Of a stretch of 64,000 bases of DNA, positions 9,966 through 21,249 are shown piece after piece (the first letter of the stretch is position 1; each line of letters opens with the position of its first letter). Made by a program: the position numbers and the translations under genes. This DNA is from Pararge aegeria (taxonomy: Eukaryota > Arthropoda > Insecta > Lepidoptera > Nymphalidae), in the NCBI RefSeq assembly GCF_905163445.1, contig NC_053195.1:7616501-7680500 (forward strand), given 5' to 3'. Under the pieces are notes generated by a model. It was not told where the DNA came from, searched no databases, and saw only the letters and a list, made by a program, of their open reading frames with translations.

Positions 9966-12415
9966 ACTCTTCAACTATGTGATGTTATAAAATAAGTAGA
10001 AAGTTTTGTTTGATGCCAACTGATGCATAAGGTATACAAAAGTGAATTATTATGTGTCTATGAACACACACGTAGTTATTTAGGCAGAACATCTATAATG
10101 ATAGATTGATAGATAGAGATTCTCTTCATTTGTTTTTTAACGTGTTTCATAAAATTAATTACTAATTTTCTGCACCCCGACAGTCATCAAGGCTTATGAA
10201 TGCGTAGAATCTACATTATAAGTTCATGTTTTTAATTAATATATTAATTTGCACACATTTATTTAATAATGTATCTTTCAAACATTTAACAAATTCTACG
10301 TGCGCGTATATGATCAATACTATAACAAACGGACTTTTGTACGTAGGTACCCCGTAATTCTCTGTGGTTTCTTAATGTTGGCTAATATGGAAGATGAATT
10401 GAACTGTGACCTCTTAGCACATATTCGCGACTATGTGTGAAAAAAGCGAACGAAGCCAGTTAACCAATATGGCATTCCGTGAGATATAAAATTATACATG
10501 TGCTTTGTTTTTTTTATGTTGATTACTTCTTCAAGGTGGAAAATCCGACAGAAAATAAAACACAAAGTATAATTTATTTGTCGGTGGGTCGGATTTCCAC
10601 CTCACTCTGATTTAGGAGGAAAAAATTAAGTTTAAAAAAAATTGTTTTGATTACTTTAGTGTTCATTTTTTACTAATATAAAGCTCGTGCAATTGTTAAT
10701 CTGTTCAACCATAAATAAATAAAACATAACTTTTGTTTTATTTTAGAAATTTCTTTTCAAAAACTTCCAGAAAACATTTTTTAGAGAACCTTAATCTAAA
10801 TTTTATATGCCGAAAATGCTTTATTGTTGTCAAATGCCATATTTTTAAGAACGTAAAAAGTTGCGTTGCGTGCATATGCTAGTGAACTCTATAATATTTA
10901 TTAAATTAGGATCGTTATCTTTCACTGTTAACTTTTTTGGGGTAACTGTGCCAAAATGGTTCACACAAGAATTAACACAAAAATCCATTGAATTTGTGTG
11001 AATGGTATATTGGAGTCAAACGAGCGATGATTATTGTGCTATGGCGTTTTTATATTATCCGATCTGAAATTAATGCGACACGATATTAGTACAAGTAAGT
11101 AAGTAGCTAAAACATTCATAATGCACCGGCCTTTTCTGAAGCGTTGTGCACTGTAAATATCTTTCACTATCCTACAGGAATGGTAATAGGCTCAGAAAAA
11201 TGTGCAAAGGCACATAAAAACAAATTTGACATGGTGAGTTTTCGCTCATTATATTCAATAACTTAAAAAATGTAAGCTAAGAGTAATTCTTCATTATCAT
11301 AGCAATATAATATGTTGTACTTTCTTAGCAGCTAAGTAGCAATGGATCAAGGATTTTTTTTGCAAAGAGTTGGGGTTTTGTTTAAAAAGCAGCTATGCCT
11401 GGTAAAAAATCAACGATGATAAAATTGCCAGATGAAGATTAATATAAACTTAAAATAATAAGTTTAAAAAAAAAAGAAGTTTTTTGCAAAAACGAGAAGC
11501 TTTACAGTGTATGGAATATAAGGAAATGTTCAATACCTGTTAAAAACACATGTCAGATATTTCAAATGTCCCGATATCGAATCGCATAATGTAAACACGC
11601 TCTTTGGTTTATTACGTCTGGCAGGCAAATTTATTTATGATTATTTTAAATACAAAAGGAAGTGCTACTTGTTTGATGTTGGGTGAAAGTATCCACAGTC
11701 GCACGATTTGTCGTCTTGCTGTGATAAAATATTAGCAATTTTAATGAAATTTAGTATTAATGACGTTTTTCCTGTAAATTAGTATGTAAATAAGCGTTAA
11801 TTAATCGAAAAACTTTCTTTTTAATCGACTTCCGAACAATTCGATGGTTTTAAATTGATTTTGTTTTATTGTGCAACTTGGGCAGATTGTCACAGCTTTA
11901 TATTTGAGAAACCACTGATACAATTAATTTTTTTATTTATTCTCGATTATGGGCGGCGATCAGCTCTTCAATCTATTTCAAGATGCGGTCCACAGCAACT
12001 CTAATCCATATTCAAAATAATTGCAGTTTACTACACTAGTGAAAAAAATAAGAAGGTAAAACCTTTTTTTTTGCATTTAGAATTTGGAAGCAGCTGCTCA
12101 AATTATATATTTCAGTTAATATTAAGTTCTATATTCGAAAAAAAATCCGCCAATGTGTGCGCACATAAAATACTTTTTATACACCAAACTATAAATTTAA
12201 TTTGCTTAGCATTGTCCTTTTTGTTTTTTATATTACAATACAGAGACAGATTAATTATACCACTGTTTTAAGATGAAAAATGTTAATGTGTATATATGAG
12301 TTTAATACTATAAGTAGGTATTAAGCGTAATTTTTACGGCATACATTTTTTTTTTATAGTTATAAGTAATTGAAGGACCAATCTGTCCAATGTTACCTGG
12401 ATAGTCTTTAAGGAA
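9966..12415. other. AT-rich noncoding stretch
   Basis: No gene seen. It holds the short TIR element at 10534-10602 and loose A- and T-rich simple sequence. Nothing else was recognised. Confidence 0.35.
10534..10602. mobile_element. 69-bp terminal-inverted-repeat element
   Basis: The ends are AGGTGGAAAATCCGAC and, inverted, GTCGGATTTCCACCT, differing by one A. Only about 38 nt lie between them. It looks like a tiny MITE or a remnant of a DNA transposon. No TSD was identified. Confidence 0.5.
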
Positions 12416-12417
12416 CA

Positions 12418-12615
12418 CAAAAAGTGCCGCCCTGTGCCCATCAACCTTAGGCGTAGGCGTTAAGTCTCATTTTTCTGTAATTATACCAGCAACCATCCAT
12501 TTCCTTCCGAACGGAACATATGCATTGCAATATGCTGCTTGGCGGCAGAAATAAGCATTGCGATAATACTTACCCGGACAAACCTAGTCAAAAAAGCTCT
12601 ACTGCAGGTATTTTT
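12418..12615 (+). repeat. repeat family C, longer copy
   Basis: Starts CGCCCTGTGCCCATCAACC and GCGTTAAGTCTCA, then matches 41396-41575 through CCTTCCGAACGGAACA, ATGCTGCTTGGCGGCAGAAA and AGCATTGCGATAATAC to AAAAAAGCTCTACTGC. On the minus strand both copies read I(A)M-ISAAKQH...FRSEG, so the block may derive from coding sequence. Confidence 0.7.
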
Positions 12616-13190
12616 TGGCAAATACCAAAAAAAAAGACGTTTTTGGTTAAGTGCACACTTTTTTTGAGAGCAGCGGAGTGAAGGTGCAATGTTTTTAAAG
12701 TATGATAAGTATGTGCGCACCCTAATATCTCCTAAGTAATTTAAGTCGCTTACAATTGAAATAAATAATTGATTCAATGATCAGACGCCGTTTCTATCCA
12801 GACCCTTTTAAAAACACGTGTGCCAACCTTGGACCATTTACAATCAAAAGATTTTTAATTACCTTTGTTTAGCTCTATGCTATATTTGCACGTGTTCTAA
12901 ATTCAAAAGATGTTTAATACTTTTGTGGAAAATAGAAACATTTTTGATTTAGCTTTGAATGACGAACTTATGAGTTGCGTAGTTCAATTACTTTTGTGCT
13001 GATAATACAATTTTATATTTTGTATTGTTGAGATTACGTGTAGATTTGAGAATTCAATTTGTTTATTTTAATTTTTTTTTAAAGAATTATATATATACAC
13101 GATCTTTACGACTATCGCCTTTGAATATGTATATAGACGCCTTTTATGACTTTTTACGATCATCGCTAGTTTTTTTTAAAACCTATTTAC
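12616..13190. other. no feature seen
   Basis: AT-rich sequence. No repeat or gene recognised. Confidence 0.35.
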
Positions 13191-13439
13191 TGATTTACGA
13201 TCATCGTCATCATACTCCATATGTTTATGTCTTAATGCTGGGCAGAGGCCTCCCAATTTTCATGGTGCTTTAAAGCGTGTTAGTGGTCTGGTTATCAAAT
13301 TTTAGCCTGCTCGCCTAGTCAATCGGACAGTGCCAAATTTCATTATTCTAGCTGGTAAAAAACCTTAGTTCATAATTGAACTAAGGTAGGGAACCAATCA
13401 ATCAACAAGGTCATCTTACTGATAAGTAAGTCTACCTTG

Positions 13440-13745
13440 TAGTAGCCGACAAGTAGAAACGTGTCGAAGCCTTTGAGATGTGGTGCTACGAGAGTTTCCA
13501 ACGTGAGTTACTTGCAAATCTTTAAAAAGAGAAAAGTCGAATATCTGGGCCACGTGTGAGACATAAGCGATACCAACTGCTTCAGCTCATAATGATGGGT
13601 AAAGTAGAGGGCAAACGACGCGTTGTAAGAAGGAAAAAGTCCTGGTTTGACAACATCCGTGAATGGACAAATATTGTCAGCGTGGTTGTTTCGCTTGGCG
13701 CAAGACCGCGAGAAGTTCGCTGAGCTGACGGCCAACCTCCAGTAG
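13440..13745 (+). pseudogene. LINE ORF2 C-terminus, frameshifted
   Basis: In shifting plus-strand frames the translation follows the extreme C-terminus of RTE-like endonuclease-reverse transcriptases: KKRKVEYLGHV, then YQLLQLIMMGKVEGKRR, RRKKSWFDNIREWT and LFRLAQDREKFAELTANLQ, ending at TAG 13743-13745. At least two frame changes are needed, so it is decayed. It could be the same LINE group as the element at 1-1560, whose matching region lies outside the window. Confidence 0.8.
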
Positions 13746-13974
13746 TGCAGAGACACAAAAAGAAGAAAACACTGAATAGTAATGTCTTCTCTTTTATAAA
13801 GAATGATGCTGTGGCATAGTCGCAGAAGGTTCTAGATTTATACTTATTCTGTTCTCAACTCTTTTTGACATTTCTTAATTAGCTGAGGTGTGATCTTGTG
13901 GGTCTCGTAGAAGACTTTGGCTGATTTGATGTAATTTTCAATTTGTTAGAAGTAACTGGGTGATAGTTTGCTGG

Positions 13975-14115
13975 TAAACCTATCATTATCATTTCTAACA
14001 TTACAGGGCACGGGTTTTCTCTCAGAATAAAAAGGGTTTACGTCGCAGTCTACGCTGACCCAGTGTTGATTGTCAGACTTCACACACATTTGAGAACAAT
14101 GAAGAAAACTCTTAT
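13975..14115 (-). repeat. SINE M body fragment
   Basis: Plus-strand order TACAGGGCACGGGTTTTCTC, AATAAAAAGGGTTTACGTCG, GACCCAGTGTTGATTG, CACATTTGAGAACAATGAAG is the reversed family M body, diverged. It abuts an opposite-facing fragment. Confidence 0.65.
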
Positions 14116-14119
14116 AATG

Positions 14120-14245
14120 ACCTCAAAGCCGTATTTAGTCTACCAATCAGCACTTGGTAGTGGACTACAGACCCTTCCAAAGCAGAGAGTAGACCCGTAG
14201 CCTGTATTGGGCTATAATGGGCTGATAATGATAATGATTATTAAA
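14120..14245 (+). repeat. SINE M body and tail fragment, opposite orientation
   Basis: Reads in family M sense: TCTACCAATCAGCACTTGG, GTGGACTACAGACCCTTCC, GTAGACCCGTAGCCTG, GGGCTATAATGGGCTG and a degenerate GATAAT tail. With 13975-14115 it forms a tail-to-tail inverted pair. Confidence 0.65.
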
Positions 14246-14249
14246 GCAG

Positions 14250-15640
14250 AGTCGAGAATAAAGTTAGGCTTTATTCTCTACTCGATTGGCACACAGAGAA
14301 GACATCAAAATACCCAAAACATCAAAAAATATCAAAAATGATAAATTAACATTTCGATTGAGTACAATGATTGTACACCTCAATAACCTTTAATTATACT
14401 TTTGTACGGAACGAACCCTGCCAGTGAAATTACACCCATGTTACATACAATAAGTGCTAATTGCGTGTACAATACAACGTGTACGGATGCTATCTACTTA
14501 AGTTTCATTATAACTTAACAGACACTTAACGCCAATTACACCAAACCAAATGTCTTCTTCCATTCATTAAATAAATACGATTACAAAAATGCTCTGTATC
14601 GCTACGGGATAATGGCTGTTCTTTTTTTTAAATGCGTAAATTAGAGGCACGTATAAGTTTGTTAAGATAATACTAGAGAAAGGGGAAGGCGAGTTTCTTG
14701 ATAAATTACAATAGAATTTTAATGTTCTAAACGATTTGATAATGCTTTTATAATTTGTTTGCTTTATTGTCTGCTTTGCATTTTATTGTATTTAATTAGA
14801 AGTATTTTCATACTAGAGTGCCTTTTGCCCGGGCTTTAGATTTAAAAAACGATAAAATGATTGTAAAAAGTTTTACGATTGTTTTTTGGGATATTAAGTG
14901 GAATCGAGCTTAGTATTTTACGAATAAAATTAAGCGTCATTTGTGCAATCTTCTAATTTTATAAACCCATTAAACTGTTGGTTTATTATCTAGCTGACAA
15001 GTAACATCATTTGGGCGATATTATAAATCTCATAGGAAAGACACTCTTATAGAAAGCTATCGTTTTAAGAGAATTTCGATTGTTTATTAATAGTCTTTAT
15101 TTTTAAACCACAAAAAAAAACAACAGGAAAACATAAATTTAAAGGAGTCGTATACAAAAGACGGTTTTATCACTAGGTTTCAAGTAATCTCTGAAAGGCT
15201 TAGAAAACAAAATTGAAACACAGCTATTAGTCGTACATTATTTACGTTCTATCTTGAGCTTATTACTGCATTTTTGGGCACAGACCTCATCTCTCATTAT
15301 CATCATATCATCATTCATGATATCTTGGCATTATCCCGTTCTCTTGCTGTTAGTCCTAACTACAAAGGTTGCCTGTAAGAGATTGCTTGCAGCAATAAGG
15401 CCGCCTTTGCATGTCTACGTTGTGTACTGTAAACTCCTTACTGTTTCTTTTCCTGTATGTTATACGTGCAATAAATTATTATCACCATCTCACATTGTCA
15501 TTTAAAAACTATTAAAGAAGCAACCTGTTTAGAACAATAATATACGTGAAAATGCACACAATTATTCGCAAAGCCAAATGTGGAAGAGTATTCTATACGT
15601 ACTTGATGTTTTTCAAGACCAAACCAAACTTAATGTGAGG
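14250..15640. other. AT-rich noncoding stretch
   Basis: No gene or repeat recognised. ATCATC-type simple sequence near 15297-15330 may be an old SINE tail. Confidence 0.35.
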
Positions 15641-15644
15641 AAAA

Positions 15645-15765
15645 ATCCTATATATTACAATTTTCGGCCGTCCCGAGTACCAAACCAAAATCTCGTTCGA
15701 ACTAATCCTAGAATCCCGAGATCCGTAGTCAAATATGAAAACCACTAGACCTACTAGTTAACAGC
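15645..15765 (-). mobile_element. SINE D head, tRNA-like
   Basis: Minus strand reads GTAGGTCTAGTGGTTTTCAT, TTTGACTACGGATCTCGGG, then a degenerate B-box area TTAGTTCGAACGAG, in the order of a tRNA-derived SINE head. The same head type occurs at 39862. No TSD found. Confidence 0.5.
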
Positions 15766-16980
15766 AAATAACAGTATTCAGTTAATCTATTATATAACAG
15801 TACGAATAATGACCCTTATTACCGGCCACACGTACAAAGAGCTCAACAAACTCCTGGAAAGCTTAATTGATGCCTTATTTGCCTGCAAACAGATAATTGT
15901 AGCTTCAAGTGTGTATTGTAAGGGTTAAAATTTACGTGGATATAGAGATAGAGATTGTATGAAAAGATTTGGAGTTGATATACTTTTTTATCTGACTACA
16001 GACCGATTTTACCAGCAACAGACCATTCACTTGATGAACAAAAAAAATTTTTTTTGAATTCCACATTTATTCTTTAGAGATTATTTGGCGATGAAAAATG
16101 TGCTCTACGGTAAAAATGTCTATTTTACGGTCATTATTTAACGGTCTAAAAGAAGTATACGATAGGAATATATATATATATTCCTGTGCTGTTGAGCATA
16201 TCGGGCCTTTCGCTTACTGATGTTGTCATAGTTTGTCATGATAAAACATTACAACGCGTCCAGGTGATATGTCAGAGATAAGTAAAAATTCCTAAAGGAG
16301 ACAATTAAAGTAATGTAAACTTTGTTAATAAATAAAAGGTATATCAAATTCTTATTACTAAATCTCCAAGTTTAATTTTTATTCGTTTATGATGATTATT
16401 TATTATTTGTTATTTGTTGCAGATGACAACCACTGAACTGGTCTTGATGATATTTGGCACAAGGATATATAATAGTTTCCAGGGGCTTTTAAAAGCTCAG
16501 AATCCAAGGCCCTCCACATAAATGATCAACAGAAACTATTATTATAGGTTCACAAGTTTAATCTTAAGCATATGTTGGTCGAACTATAAGCTCGATATTA
16601 CTTAATTAATAAAATAGATTACTTCATTAAACATAGGAGATAACGGCGCTTCCAGTAGATTTGTATCAAGACGTTATTGTTCCACTTGTATACTGCAAGT
16701 TCTGCCCTCCGGTAAATTGTGTCTGTAACCGCAAAATTATAATAAAAATAATATTTGTATGCCTATACAAATGAATACTAATTGAGGTGTCTGTAAAATC
16801 ACTGCCCCTTATTAAGGTGCTGAGTTCTGCTAAATAAGGTCGAAAGTAATCTATGTACTTTTTCACATAGAAAATAAGGTACGTTATTCATGACCATAAT
16901 TATGATTAAATGGCTAAAGATTTAGTAATATATTTTCTTAGAAAATAATGACATAATTTTAAGTAGGTATGTTTCTCTTA
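15766..16980. other. AT-rich noncoding stretch
   Basis: Contains a 20-nt AT palindrome, GGAATATATATATATATTCC, at 16165-16184. Nothing else recognised. Confidence 0.35.
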
Positions 16981-16984
16981 GATA

Positions 16985-17160
16985 ATTAGAATAGAATAGA
17001 ATAGAATAGAATAGAAAAACTTTATTGCAACACAACAAAAAAAGGAAAATACAAGGAAAACAGTAATAGTACTTAGTGCTAGGGTGCAAAGGCGGCCTTA
17101 TCACTAAAAGTGATCTTTTAAAGGCAACCTAAGCGTACGAAGCCGATAAAAGAGTGGAAA
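16985..17160 (-). repeat. LINE 3' UTR with GAATA microsatellite tail
   Basis: Plus strand has about five GAATA units (from 16987), then AAAAACTTTATTGCAACAC. On the minus strand this is AATAAAGTTTTT followed by TTCTA-type repeats, a typical LINE end with an AATAAA-like signal. It continues with the GTAATAGTACTTAGTGCT and CGAAGCCGATAAAA blocks shared with 4252-4385. Confidence 0.7.
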
Positions 17161-17334
17161 ATGGATATTAGAATAAAATATTAATTTTTTATATCTCAAA
17201 ATGAGTAGAGATGAGAAAAAAAAATTCAGTTAGAAAGTCTAAAAAACTTTAGAAACCTACTAAAATTACGAGTACTTATATATCTTTATCTTATTTATTT
17301 TATTAAAGCTAGATAATTTTAAATACTTTTCATT

Positions 17335-17600
17335 ATCATCACCATTAAGTGATGGATGCCCACTGCTGGACATAGGACTTTTGCAGTTCCACATTACTCG
17401 CTAATCTGTGTATTTTATTTGGGATGGAATAAATCGCCATACCAGGACTTTGGGATCCCAACGCCAATCGGTTTTCCGACCCATAGGGCCAATATAGCAT
17501 AGCTTCGCGACTCTTCGAGCTATGTTGGTTAGTAGCTCTGGTTCTTCTACAATCTTCTCATTTAAAATTTAACAGAGAACTACTCTGAGCGTAGCGCGTA
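17335..17600 (-). repeat. RTE-like LINE 3' end, decayed
   Basis: Carries ATGCCCACTGCTGGACATAG, ACGCCAATCGG, CTTCGCGACTCTTCGAGCTA and CTCTGGTTCTTCTACAATCT in the order seen at 47490-47770. The antisense encodes the Tyr-Val-Gln-Gln-Trp-type C-terminus in better copies. Heavily deleted here. Confidence 0.65.
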
Positions 17601-18500
17601 CGCAAAAATCGCCAAACCATACTAATTTTACCTACTTGTAAGAGTAAAGAAATAAATAGAATGGTTCTAAGTTAAAAAATTAGACTTGTAATGTATTTTA
17701 GCATACAATTGTAGTAAGTTTCAGCAACAAACTTAGTAGAAGTATATTAAAGGGGTGCTTCTCTTACACATTTTAGCATATTTTATACATTTTACAACCT
17801 TGGTGCAATTAGATAAAGACGTAAGTCTTCGAATGAGTAAATGACTAACTGTACGAAAAGTTTTAAAGCTTTTTCCAAACAATAGTTCTGTTTACAAAAT
17901 CGAAATATATAAACCAATGCCTCTATAACAAGCATCGAATTAATCTCCAATTATGGTTACCTTGTATTGTGTGGAATATACACAAAAGAAAATACATACC
18001 TACTTTGTTGCGGTTAAAAATAATTATATTGTAATATTAATTAGAGATATTATTTGTGGTTTTAAAAGCTGCGACTATCTCTTTGTTAGGGATAATAACT
18101 TGACTTAATAACATTTGGCAACAAGAAACTCTTAAGTTGGGTTACAAATATATTGATTTTTTTTTCGGTTAAAAATAAAACTAATTCTTAACAGATACAA
18201 TGTTAAAAATATAAACGGCTGGTAACCGTAAAACCTACTATGATAAACAAAACCATTTCTATACAAAGAACCGTGTCAAAATGAGTCCATTTCATTTATA
18301 CGAGTTCTGCCGCGCATTCGCATACGCGCTGACCGCGGCTTTATTTACGTGTAACGTATTCCTGATTGTTACTGTTATAAATCCATTGCTTACACAAAAA
18401 TAACAAGCCAAATTTATATCTAATAATGGATAAAATTTTACCGAGTACTATTATTTCTATACCTACGATATCTTAGTTGCCACCTAATTTCTTTGAAATC
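17601..18500. other. AT-rich noncoding stretch
   Basis: No recognised feature. A GC-richer patch at 18300-18360 (GCCGCGCATTCGCATACGCG) is unassigned. Confidence 0.3.
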
Positions 18501-18502
18501 CT

Positions 18503-18774
18503 GGATAGAAGCAGGCGTTACTTTGCGGAAATCCATGACATATTATCAAAATTAAGCTTAATTTGCTATAATCCCCGAAAAGCAGGAGAACCTGTGTGGT
18601 GAAATTTATAATATCTTCAATCCTTATACTCCACACCAAACAGATCTTCGGCAATATACCCTCTTGAGGGTCTGTTTGGTGTGAAGTATGAGGATTGAAC
18701 AAATTATAAATTACACCACACAGATTCTCCTGCTATTCGCGGAGTATAGCAAATTAAGCTTAATTTTGATAATA
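18503..18774. mobile_element. foldback element with 104-bp inverted arms
   Basis: Arms at 18541-18644 and 18671-18774 are reverse complements at about 91 percent by eye (roughly 9 differences in 104), around a 26-nt loop. The outer left flank GGATAGAAGCAGGCGTTACT matches, inverted, the outer end of the copy at 59399-59632, so the element extends to 18503. No coding capacity. It fits a nonautonomous TIR/foldback element; superfamily unknown. Confidence 0.85.
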
Positions 18775-18789
18775 TCTTTCAAATCTATA

Positions 18790-19495
18790 AAGAGAATGTT
18801 CATTATATCTTTCTGTATCCTTGGTGGTACCAAATATAAAAACTAGCTAACCGTTAAGGTGAAAAGAATGATAAATTCATCGCAGCAAGTCGCGACAAAA
18901 AAACAAGCGCGCTTTTCAAATTCTGTGAGCCTCTGTTTATTGCACTCAAAATGTATAACGTTCGACTGTCAGGTGATAAATAGAACCCCATCATTAAACT
19001 AAATAAACATCACCCACATGGCCGTATCTAACCCCCTATCGCGGAGGCGGGGCCTTAATGACCGCTAATGAGGCCTTTTATTATTTTACACTAAAATAAT
19101 TTCTTATAACCTCTTTATACCTAGATAAACATCAAAACTCGCTTCACACCTCGATCTGATAATCGAATTAATGCTCTCGTACCATTTCACGCCGGTTTAT
19201 TGCTTTTTGTGAGGTTAATACGGGGTTTCGTATCGTAATTTCGGGTTATCAGTGCAACGAAGTGATCTCGATTTTTTGTTTTGAGGCAATTGTTGTGTTT
19301 ACGTGGAAGTGAATTTCTGCAACGCATTCAGCCCACGTACATGGTGGCATGCAAACTTGCAAGTGCTTTGCCTCACTGGTGCGTTTCGTTGCGTCATTTT
19401 CCTTATATTTCAAATTACATACCACATTATCGTTGCGTTGTCGCAACGCAGTTTTGGCTACGATGAGTTGATACGTAGCGATTAAGAATTAAGGT
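18790..19495. other. unique-looking DNA, possible regulatory block
   Basis: 18990-19110 is GC-richer with CCTATCGCGGAGGCGGGGCC and nearby TTAATGACC and CTAATGAGG cores. 19250-19460 carries overlapping open frames of about 60 codons on both strands. No domain is recognised, so I treat the region as noncoding. Confidence 0.25.
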
Positions 19496-19499
19496 ACAC

Positions 19500-19580
19500 T
19501 TTACTAGCTTTTGAGAACATGCCGGTTTCCTCACGATGGTTTCTTTATCGTCAAAGCAAGTGATATATGAAATATAAAAG
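19500..19580 (-). repeat. SINE M fragment
   Basis: TTTTGAGAACATGCCGGTTT, CCTCACGATGG and GTCAAAGCAAGTGATAT match the reversed 5' body of family M. Confidence 0.6.
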
Positions 19581-19584
19581 CCAG

Positions 19585-21060
19585 TATATCGTTCATACCT
19601 ATGGAAAAGTAAGCTGCGTTTTTACCAATGTATTTCCGTGGATGTATTCATACCGATATGAGTTTTATTTTGTGGCCATCTGAAGAGGTTCACTAGCTGT
19701 GACTAAATTCATTTAAAATGCGATAACGCTTGCTGACTTATACAAAGATCAGTTTTATGTCAATTTATGCAGTCTGAATTTATTCAGAGACGTTTTCTAG
19801 GTGAGATTCCAGAGCCTGTTGTGCAATACAATGCAAATATTATATATTTCTATAAATAATATTATAATGTATGTAGCCTAGTTTTTCGAATAAAATTTAT
19901 TTTTTTCTTCTTTTTAAAGATGGTTAGTTGCGTGATATTTAGTACTACTTGTACGTAAGTAGCTGTTGTAGTGTAAGGACACTAAACAGACAATGCTGGG
20001 GGCGGATCTTATATTTGTTATATAACATCCTGCAGGTACCAGAACGAAACAATCAAGGCTGGCGATCGTCAGATCTCGGACTCTGATAACTCACCCTAAG
20101 CCCAAATAATGCAACTATTAAGCAAAATGTATTATAATGAACGACGCCTTAATTCGGCCTCTTTATCTTTTGTTACCGTCGAGTGTTGATGTTTCTTAAT
20201 AACATGTCATTTTCGTTCCATAATTTCCGAAATATTATTTCTCGTAACCTATTTTAGGGTTATATTTTTACGCTCATAAATTTTATTCCGTGTATTAAAT
20301 ATAATCCGTAAGTCACTTTTTGGGTCAATAAAATTAATGTTTATCATTTGTAACTATTGTTACAAAAACATTGTGTAACATCGCTACGTTTCCTTAATCT
20401 TCACAGTGTAGTAATAATTTATAGCTTATCTACGTCCAGAGGCGTTCGCGAGATGTCAGTAACGATTAGTACAGAATTAAGAAAACAAAAATCTGATAGA
20501 TTCCAAATAAAAATGACAGATATAAGGCGTCGAAATGTTGTGCGCACGCTTCGGCCACTCGCTGAAATCTAAAATTAAATAGTATTTACATTGGGCTATC
20601 GAGAGCGCGTAATTAATACAATCTTTGTTAGAGGGTAATTTGCCAGAGCTAATGCCGGCGTGTGTAATCTTCAAAGGGGATTTAGAAACACGCGTTCTAT
20701 TCTATTTTAGTCGTGTTCTGAAACAGAGAAATATTTACAATCTCTCTGGAACACTTCGGCGCATCCGACGGTCGTTACGCGCGAACGCATCGATTCGTGA
20801 GTCAGGCAGATTTGATTGGATCTTTGGGATGAAGATGCATTCATTAATGTCGATGGTGGCTTGCATTCGCGCATCAATGACTTGCAAATGCGATTTCATC
20901 ATATTTATCAGGTTGTTATATTTTACGCTTTTGGCGTTCTTATTACACGATGCGTAACGTCGGAATGGTTATATAGTATTAGATATAATCAGGCTTTACG
21001 GACCTTTTTTTTTTGGCGGACCTCCATGATATACTTATAATGGAAAAACGTGTGTTGTAT
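19585..21060. other. unique-looking stretch, no gene called
   Basis: 20440-20960 is less AT-rich and has a 110-codon plus-strand frame (20625-20957) and a 71-codon one (20357-20572). Neither shows a domain or signal peptide. A conserved noncoding element is as likely as an exon. Confidence 0.25.
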
Positions 21061-21063
21061 TAT

Positions 21064-21246
21064 TCATTGTACAGTTAACATCTCTTGGGGATGCTCCGGT
21101 TTTGGAGCGAAATGTGCGTAGAGAGTGCATTGCCGAAGATCTGTTCGAGTCTGAATAAAGTTTGCAGATTGAAGAAATTATAAATTACACCATACAGTTC
21201 CTTCGGCTTTACACGGCGTATAACAAATACGGCTTAATTTTCATAC
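21064..21246 (+). mobile_element. foldback family, half copy
   Basis: Contains the loop region (GGATGCTCCGGTTTTGGAGC, TGCGTAGAGAGTGCATTGCC) and one arm (GAAATTATAAATTACACCAT, then GGCGTATAACAAATACGGCT). The loop matches 59460-59545 inverted; the arm matches 18671-18774. The other arm is missing. Confidence 0.75.
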
Positions 21247-21249
21247 TAG

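Noticed and set aside
13508..13756. 82-codon minus-strand frame
   Set aside because: Antisense to the LINE C-terminus read on the plus strand.
20625..20957. 110-codon plus-strand frame as an exon
   Set aside because: No domain, no convincing splice signals, and overlapping frames; could be conserved noncoding DNA.
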